Shown here in pieces: positions 33,121 to 37,751 of a stretch of 37,751 nucleotides of DNA. This DNA comes from Nocardia sp. BSTN01. Lineage in GTDB: Bacteria; Actinomycetota; Actinomycetes; Mycobacteriales; Mycobacteriaceae. The notes beneath the pieces are model-generated. The model worked only from the letters and a program-made list of their open reading frames with translations, made no database searches and was not told the DNA's origin. Made by a program: the position numbers and the translations under genes. The stretch lies in the NCBI RefSeq assembly GCF_015354405.1, contig NZ_JADKYP010000061.1:1-37751 (forward strand). The letters are read 5' to 3'. The number at the start of each line of letters is the position of its first letter. The stretch's first letter is position 1.

Positions 33121-33459
33121 TTAGTGGGTGTTGTTGTAAGCCTCAATGATGTTTTTATGAATTCGTCCGCGGCTGGATACCTGGTATCCGCTGTCGCGTG
33201 CCCAATCCCGGATCACCGCGGTCTGTTGCTTGTTGGCCGTGGTGCGGGTTTCGATGGCCTTAGTCTTACCGCGCGGGATGCGTCCTACCCTTCGGGCAGG
33301 CAGGGTCCAGGGCTCCAACGCCGCTCGTAGCTTGCCAGCGTTCTTCAGCGACAGATCGATCTCGTATTCCACGCCGTCGATACTGAAGTGAACCGTCTCA
33401 TCGGCTTTGGACTTCCCGTCGTAGTCGTCCACCAGCTCGACGATGACCCTCTTCGCCAT
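33121..33459 (-). CDS. lsr2: Lsr2-family nucleoid-associated protein
   Basis: The 112-residue protein starts at ATG 33459 and has the full family length. The N-terminal dimerisation domain runs MAKRVIVELVDDYDGKSKAD through EYEIDLSLKNAGKLRAALEP. A basic linker and the C-terminal DNA-binding domain follow (IRDWARDSGYQVSSRGRIHK). SSRGRI corresponds to the RGR-type AT hook that contacts the minor groove. Lsr2 silences AT-rich foreign DNA in Actinobacteria. Given the foreign DNA on both sides, this may be an accessory copy carried by an island rather than the chromosomal master copy. The gene starts 3 bp inside the IS3 relic boundary. Confidence 0.95.
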   Translation of the reverse strand: MAKRVIVELVDDYDGKSKADETVHFSIDGVEYEIDLSLKNAGKLRAALEPWTLPARRVGRIPRGKTKAIETRTTANKQQTAVIRDWARDSGYQVSSRGRIHKNIIEAYNNTH

Positions 33460-33690
33460 GCAACACCCTTCGATCGGCTAATACCGGACGTCGTGAAATG
33501 CTAATCGACGGGGCCCGGCTCGACCAACGGGGCACGCTCGCGCCGCGAGCCCGATGCCGGTCACCACTGCCCCGGCGGACGCGAGCGCTGACCCGAACAA
33601 GGGAGGTACCTTCCCGCCCGATGTTGGCGCGCCGAACTGATCAGATCCTGGATTCGAAGCTCATCCGGGAAGGTACTTCTTCCCGGTCAA

Positions 33691-33712
33691 CCACAGGTTT
33701 TGATCATTGCTC
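33691..33712 (+). repeat. 22-bp repeat, copy 2
   Basis: It matches 27155-27176 at 20 of 22 positions in the same orientation and overlaps the end of the HEPN-like remnant frame. Confidence 0.4.
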
Positions 33713-33870
33713 GTTGCCATGCCGGATACCGCTCTCGTCACTGGTGTAGCCGTGGATCTTCATCCACCCGTCCAGCGGCGCGCCGTGGATACTCGTGCCG
33801 GGGTCGAACTTCAACTTCTTCAGCGTGAACGGTCGACGCCCCGGTGGCCCCACGTGCTTAGCGGGGCGTC
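33704..33870 (-). pseudogene. Possible C-terminal remnant of an abortive-infection (HEPN-type) protein
   Basis: The minus strand reads GTSIHGAPLDGWMKIHGYTS, then DESGIRHG, and a stop. The pattern GYTSDE-x-GIRHA is characteristic of the C-terminal region of a family associated with AbiJ-like or HEPN proteins. Upstream codons are not convincingly similar, so only a short tail is preserved. Confidence 0.3.
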
Positions 33871-34065
33871 GCGTCCAGGATGGCCTCTGGATTTCCCACC
33901 TTTGGAGATTGGTAATGAGTTGTGACGCAATACACTTCAGAGGCCAGGTGACGACAAGTCACGGTATCAGGTTATATCCTCCGTCCATTTCATGCATCGT
34001 CGGCCAGGGTTCGTCTGAGGCTGCCTTCATGCTGAAATGCGGGGGTTGTGTCAGGAGGTATCACC

Positions 34066-34212
34066 ATGGGAAATCTTCCCGAGCTCGCCATGGCCAACTC
34101 GGAGCGGCTGCCGGAGGGGGCGAGTCCCGCGCTGCGTGCCGCGCTCGAGCGTCGCCTGAATCAGACTGAGCGACCCGGGGGGTTCAATTCGTTCATCGGC
34201 TCCGGTAAGTAA
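34066..34212 (+). CDS. FxSxx-type ribosomal peptide precursor
   Basis: The 48-residue peptide starts at ATG 34066 with a perfect AGGAGG seven bases upstream, the best ribosome site in the window. The leader is helical and charged (MGNLPELAMANSERLPEG, then SPALRAALERRLNQ), followed by a PGG turn. The C-terminal core is FNSFIGSGK, containing F40-N41-S42-F43-I44, which matches the FxSxx motif of precursors modified by FxsB-type radical SAM enzymes. In the known family the peptide ends at that motif; here GSGK extends it by four residues. The maturase and an exporter follow directly, which supports the call. Confidence 0.8.
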   Translation: MGNLPELAMANSERLPEGASPALRAALERRLNQTERPGGFNSFIGSGK

Positions 34213-34233
34213 TCGGCTGCGAAGCGTCGGCCA

Positions 34234-34263
34234 CCGGTGGGCTCGGCGAGCCGAGCCCACCGG
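34234..34263 (+). terminator. Intergenic hairpin between precursor and maturase
   Basis: CCGGTGGGCTCGGC (34234-34247) and GCCGAGCCCACCGG (34250-34263) are exact 14-bp inverted arms around GA. It lies between the precursor stop and the maturase ribosome site. No U-run follows. Such hairpins often cause partial termination or protect the 3' end of the upstream mRNA, giving more precursor than enzyme. The role is inferred. Confidence 0.6.
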
Positions 34264-34291
34264 GTAGGCCGCACTGCCCGAGGAGTGGGAA

Positions 34292-35536
34292 ATGGGATCG
34301 GTTTCGCTGTCGTTGAGTCATTTCCGAGAGCGAGTTCTGTGGCCCGCCGTTGGATTAGATGTTGCTGAACTCCGTCGCGGCGGTTGGGAACCGTTGCCGT
34401 TCAAGGAGTTCATCATCAAGATCCACAGCCGGTGCAACTTGGCGTGTGACTACTGCTATGTCTACGAAATGGCCGATCAGAGTTGGCGTGAGCAGCCGAA
34501 GACGATGTCTCGACAGGTTTTCGATGATGCCTGCCGAATGATCGGTGAACACGCTCGCGTCTTCGGTTTGCCCGCTGTCGATCTCGTGTTACACGGTGGT
34601 GAACCGTTACTTGTCGGACATCGAGATCTGGAGTACTTTGCCCGGCGAGCGCGAGAGCTGATAGAGCCGATCGCTGAGGTGCGAGTTGGGATGCAAACCA
34701 ATGGTGTCCTGCTCGATGAAGAATTCCTTCGCATTTGTGATCGATGGCGTATCCGGATCGGAGTCAGTATTGATGGTGACGAAAAGGCGAACGATCGGCA
34801 CCGCCGTGATCGGCGGGGTTCGGAAAGCTACTCCCGGGTCGCCGACGGGTTGGCGAAGCTGACTACCAGCAACTGGCGTCACCTATTCTCCGGACTACTG
34901 TGCACGATCGACATCGACAACGACCCGGCACAGACCTACGAGGCGCTCACGAAGTTCGATCCGCCAGCTGTCGACTTCCTTATGCCGCACGGCAATTGGG
35001 TGACACCGCCACCAGCATCAGGTATCCACGACAACACCACACCATACGCCGACTGGCTGATCAAGATATTCGATCGGTGGTACAAAGCGCCGGTGCTGGA
35101 AACCCGAGTACGTCTCTTCGATGACATCATCGACCTCCTACTCGGCGGTGACGCGGTATCGGAGACGGTAGGACTGGCACCGGTTCGACTCGCCGTGATC
35201 GAGACAAACGGCACCTTAGAGCAGGTCGACGAATTGAAGTCGACATTCGCGGGTGCGACCGAACTCTCGCCAACAGGTGTGGGTAACCCGCTCGATCTGG
35301 CTCTACAGGAGCCCTCGATCGCCGCTCGCCAGATCGGTGCTGCCGCGTTGAGCGACACCTGCCTGTCTTGCCCGGTGCATTCCGTATGTGGCGGTGGGCA
35401 CTACGTCCACCGCTATCGCGAGGCCACCGGATTCCGTAATCCATCGGTGTACTGCGCCGATCTGAAAAAGCTGATCGAGCACATCGAATCGGCCGTCAGT
35501 GCGGATTTGGGGTTGCTCGATACCTATGGGGCGTGA
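34292..35536 (+). CDS. fxsB: FxsB-type radical SAM/SPASM peptide maturase
   Basis: The 414-residue protein starts at ATG 34292 with GAGGAG upstream. The radical SAM cluster motif is C48-x3-C52-x2-C55 in SRCNLACDYCYVYEMAD, followed by the GGEP-type motif HGGEPLL (101-107). The N-terminal phrase PFKEFIIKIHSRCNL and the C-terminal SPASM cysteines (C357, C360, C366, C388 in DTCLSCPVHSVCGGG and SVYCADL) fit the FxsB family. These enzymes use S-adenosylmethionine and auxiliary iron-sulfur clusters to cross-link precursor side chains, with three-residue cyclophanes reported for the family. The Phe-Asn-Ser of the adjacent precursor is the likely target. It overlaps the exporter gene by 4 bp. Confidence 0.92.
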   Translation: MGSVSLSLSHFRERVLWPAVGLDVAELRRGGWEPLPFKEFIIKIHSRCNLACDYCYVYEMADQSWREQPKTMSRQVFDDACRMIGEHARVFGLPAVDLVLHGGEPLLVGHRDLEYFARRARELIEPIAEVRVGMQTNGVLLDEEFLRICDRWRIRIGVSIDGDEKANDRHRRDRRGSESYSRVADGLAKLTTSNWRHLFSGLLCTIDIDNDPAQTYEALTKFDPPAVDFLMPHGNWVTPPPASGIHDNTTPYADWLIKIFDRWYKAPVLETRVRLFDDIIDLLLGGDAVSETVGLAPVRLAVIETNGTLEQVDELKSTFAGATELSPTGVGNPLDLALQEPSIAARQIGAAALSDTCLSCPVHSVCGGGHYVHRYREATGFRNPSVYCADLKKLIEHIESAVSADLGLLDTYGA

Positions 35537-36780
35537 TGAATAGCTCCAGGCTGCTCGCCAACCGGAACTTCATTCTGCTGTGGTCCGGTAATGCGGCATC
35601 GCTGGTGGGGTTCCACGGGGTCCGGATCGCCTATCCGTTGCTAGTTCTCGCTGATACCGGCTCGCCGACGGCGGCAGGGTGGATCGGGTTCGCCTTGAAC
35701 CTGCCCGGGCTGCTCTTTCAACTGGCCGCCGGGGCGGTCGCGGACAGTTCCCATCGCATACACACGCTGATTCGGTGCCAGTACATCGGGTTGGCCGCGA
35801 CCGGCGTCGCAGCTATTGCGATCGGAGCGCACCTGCCCCGTCTGTGGCTGATACTCCTGGCCGCCGCGTTCATCGAGGGCAGCGTCTATGTCTTCGGCGG
35901 TCTGTGCGAACTCGGCGCGATCCGCGATGTGGTGTCCACCGCACAGCGCCCCTCCGCATTCTCCTTCCTCGAAGCCGAACAACCGATAGCAATCCTGATC
36001 GGGCGAGCCACCGGTGCGGCGATTTTCGGTGTAGCCCCCTGGCTACCGTTCCTCGCCAACGCCGCATCGTCTCTGTACTGCCTGGTCACGCTGAGAATGA
36101 TCCGTTCGAACGTGCCTGCACCTGCACCTGTCGAGACCGGCAGCAGTGCCAACATCGTCGACGGTATACGCGTTGTGTGGACCCAACCGTTCTTGCGAAC
36201 ATCGACGTTGATCAGCGGGTTGTCGAACATCGTCATCCAGGTCGTCCTGCTGCTGATCCTGGTGGAACTACACAGCAGCCTGTATCCCGCATGGACGGCT
36301 GGGCTGGTACTCGGCATGGCAGGTGTCGGTGGAGTCCTCGGCGCGGCGGCCGCCTCGCGACTCACCGCGCACGTTTCTCCTCAACGCCTCTATCGGGCGT
36401 CGCTGTGGGCATGGACAGTCCTGCTTTTGCCGATCGAGCTGAGCACCAGCCCTTTCGTCCTGGCAGCATGCTGGTGCGGAATCGGTGGGGTAGGCGTGCT
36501 GACCAATGTGGCGCTAACCATCTACCGAGTCGAGGCAATACCCGAGCACACGCTCCTGCGCGCTGTCGCGGCGATGACGCTCGTGTGCGAGGGAGCGGTC
36601 GCACTCGGTGCACTGGCCGCAGGCTACCTACTCGCCACGGCCGGGATCGTACCTACGCGAGGGATAATGCTCGCCGCGATGTGCGCACTGGCCGCCTACG
36701 CAAGCACCCACACAGCAACCAGCAAAGATGATTCGGTCTTCATACAGCCGTCATCCGACCCGGAGAACAAACAACACTAA
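35533..36780 (+). CDS. MFS transporter, probable exporter of the modified peptide
   Basis: The 415-residue protein has about 12 hydrophobic helices, beginning NFILLWSGNAASLVGFHGVR and including GWIGFALNLPGLLFQLAAGA and a central IVIQVVLLLILVELHSSLYP. The overall pattern, with a loop AGAVADSSHRIHTLIRCQY after helix 2, is that of small-molecule or macrolide-type MFS exporters (MFS_3/MefA-like). Its ATG overlaps the maturase stop, so it is translationally coupled. The operon position implies export of, or resistance to, the FxSxx peptide. No dedicated leader peptidase is encoded nearby. Confidence 0.88.
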   Translation: MMNSSRLLANRNFILLWSGNAASLVGFHGVRIAYPLLVLADTGSPTAAGWIGFALNLPGLLFQLAAGAVADSSHRIHTLIRCQYIGLAATGVAAIAIGAHLPRLWLILLAAAFIEGSVYVFGGLCELGAIRDVVSTAQRPSAFSFLEAEQPIAILIGRATGAAIFGVAPWLPFLANAASSLYCLVTLRMIRSNVPAPAPVETGSSANIVDGIRVVWTQPFLRTSTLISGLSNIVIQVVLLLILVELHSSLYPAWTAGLVLGMAGVGGVLGAAAASRLTAHVSPQRLYRASLWAWTVLLLPIELSTSPFVLAACWCGIGGVGVLTNVALTIYRVEAIPEHTLLRAVAAMTLVCEGAVALGALAAGYLLATAGIVPTRGIMLAAMCALAAYASTHTATSKDDSVFIQPSSDPENKQH

Positions 36781-37751
36781 CGGCCGAGATGGGTCCGGTG
36801 TCGTGATCACAGCGGTCTCCATCGTCGGACTATTCCCAGCGGCGGGTTTGAACTAGAATCGAAACGATTCGGCATTCCACCCGCTGCGGTATCGTCGCCG
36901 CTGTTGAGACCGTGTTTGCGCACGGGCCCTGTTGTCGGCGTCTGTGGGGGCCTGCTAGGGAGGCGGGGCGAGGGCGTCCAAGCGCCGGGTATGCCGCCGT
37001 ACCGGCTACTTTTCCTGACCTGGTGGGTAAGAACACGCCGTTCAGTCCCGATGAGCCTTACAGCGCGTTCATCGACGCCGCCCGGACCGGAAAGGATCCA
37101 ACCCGTTCGTCGCAGCTGGTGTTACAGGGATACCTACGTTCGATCCCACCATTTCCCGCATGGGAGGGATCGACACTCGGGCGACCTACAACAATGTGCG
37201 AGATAACCCGCAGTCTCGCGCGTTGGCCGATCGGCGAGTGGGAGCTGTCCGAACTAGCCGGGCACAATGTCCGCGTCGACGGCTGTGTGAATATCGGCTA
37301 GGACCTCCTCGACGATCTGCCGCGAATCCGCGATCTCCCTCCGGCCGCTGCTGAGCGGCTCCGAATACCTGACCGCGTACATCCGCCACCTCGGCGACCA
37401 TCCGGTCACCGGCCGCGAGGACGCGGCGCGGTCGCGCCGTCGGCGGTGGCCGTGTGCGTCTGTCCGGTCGTCGGCCCAAAGGTCTCCCGGGCGGTGGATC
37501 TCCTCGCGATGCTGGCACATACCCTGCACAGCGACGACCCCTGACCATCAATACCAACGTACATCGGTGGCGTTCCGGCTTGCTGGAACTTGCCGCGCGA
37601 ACCTTCCGCCGCAACGACACCGCGCTCATCCGTTACGCCGACACCTACGTCCGCTGCCGGACGGACCGGAAATTAGCTCGGCCCGAGCGAATTCCGCGCC
37701 CCGTTGTGACCTGTCGTCCGGAATCGCCGAGCCCGCTATCAGAAACTCGGG
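36781..37751. other. Interval without a supported gene
   Basis: Several frames cross this 970-bp stretch on both strands but none has a clear start and family. A minus-strand segment near 37254-37370 reads like real protein (GRREIADSRQIVEEVLADIH) but the frame upstream of it is arginine-rich noise. A plus-strand segment near 37010-37130 (DLVGKNTPFSPDEPYSAFID) is also protein-like. These may be ends of decayed genes. Confidence 0.35.

Larger units (their letters stand above)
33460..34065. other. Spacer upstream of the peptide cluster
   Basis: No intact gene is supported. It holds a possible HEPN-type remnant on the minus strand (33704-33870), the second copy of a 22-bp repeat (33691-33712), and a GTGAC/GTCAC dyad (33948-33962) about 100 bp before the precursor gene that could be an operator. 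Confidence 0.4.

Overview
The window is high-GC, actinobacterial DNA. An Lsr2 nucleoid protein, an ECF41 (SigJ-type) and an ECF42 sigma factor, a WXG100-like carrier protein and an FxSxx-type peptide cluster together point to Nocardia, Rhodococcus or a close relative. No rRNA or tRNA was seen. The window is mostly accessory DNA: a mosaic of insertion-sequence debris and toxin-like genes, with a few ordinary metabolic operons between them.

Region 1 (1-10.9 kb) is a mobile-element graveyard. It holds an apparently intact IS110-family element with a possible bridge RNA upstream of its transposase, and the 3' end of an IS481-type transposase. Three separate pieces of Tn3-family TnpA and the N-terminus of a tyrosine recombinase follow. 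A two-domain SUKH-like gene sits between two of the Tn3 pieces. A complete IS21 element (5623-8340) has recognisable ends, but its istA is cut by one in-frame TAG. After it come a hairpin with a 27-residue micro-ORF and a frameshifted, plasmid-like gene.

Region 2 (10.9-14.2 kb) looks like a type VII secretion or polymorphic-toxin locus. A WXG100-like carrier with a long disordered tail and no toxin domain is followed, in the same frame but after stops, by a protein with Tiki/TraB-like GxxH motifs. A decayed istB fragment closes the locus.

Region 3 (14.5-18.0 kb) is ordinary. A divergent HxlR regulator and FMN-binding protein pair is followed by an ECF41 sigma factor divergent from a cupin-DoxX operon. 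The sigma/cupin spacer holds a perfect TGTGA-N6-TCACA (Crp-type) site.

Region 4 (18.0-29.7 kb) holds a 15-bp-arm palindrome that matches half-sites beside the recombinase remnant at 3.15-3.24 kb. It also carries a choline-kinase/APH-like kinase, a DHFR-like reductase, an NmrA-type protein, a glyoxalase-fold protein, and a minus-strand cupin-aminotransferase-small beta protein operon with a methyltransferase after it. Two zeta-toxin-like kinases follow, the first with an in-frame TAA and the second C-terminally short.

Region 5 (30.2-33.5 kb) contains an ECF42 sigma factor with a DGPF/YCII partner interrupted by TAG, IS3 relics, and lsr2.

Region 6 (34.0-36.8 kb) is a compact ribosomal-peptide operon: a 48-residue FxSxx-like precursor, a perfect 14-bp hairpin, an FxsB-type radical SAM/SPASM maturase and a coupled MFS exporter. 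This is the most coherent candidate for a new biosynthetic system here. The last kilobase shows no gene I can support.
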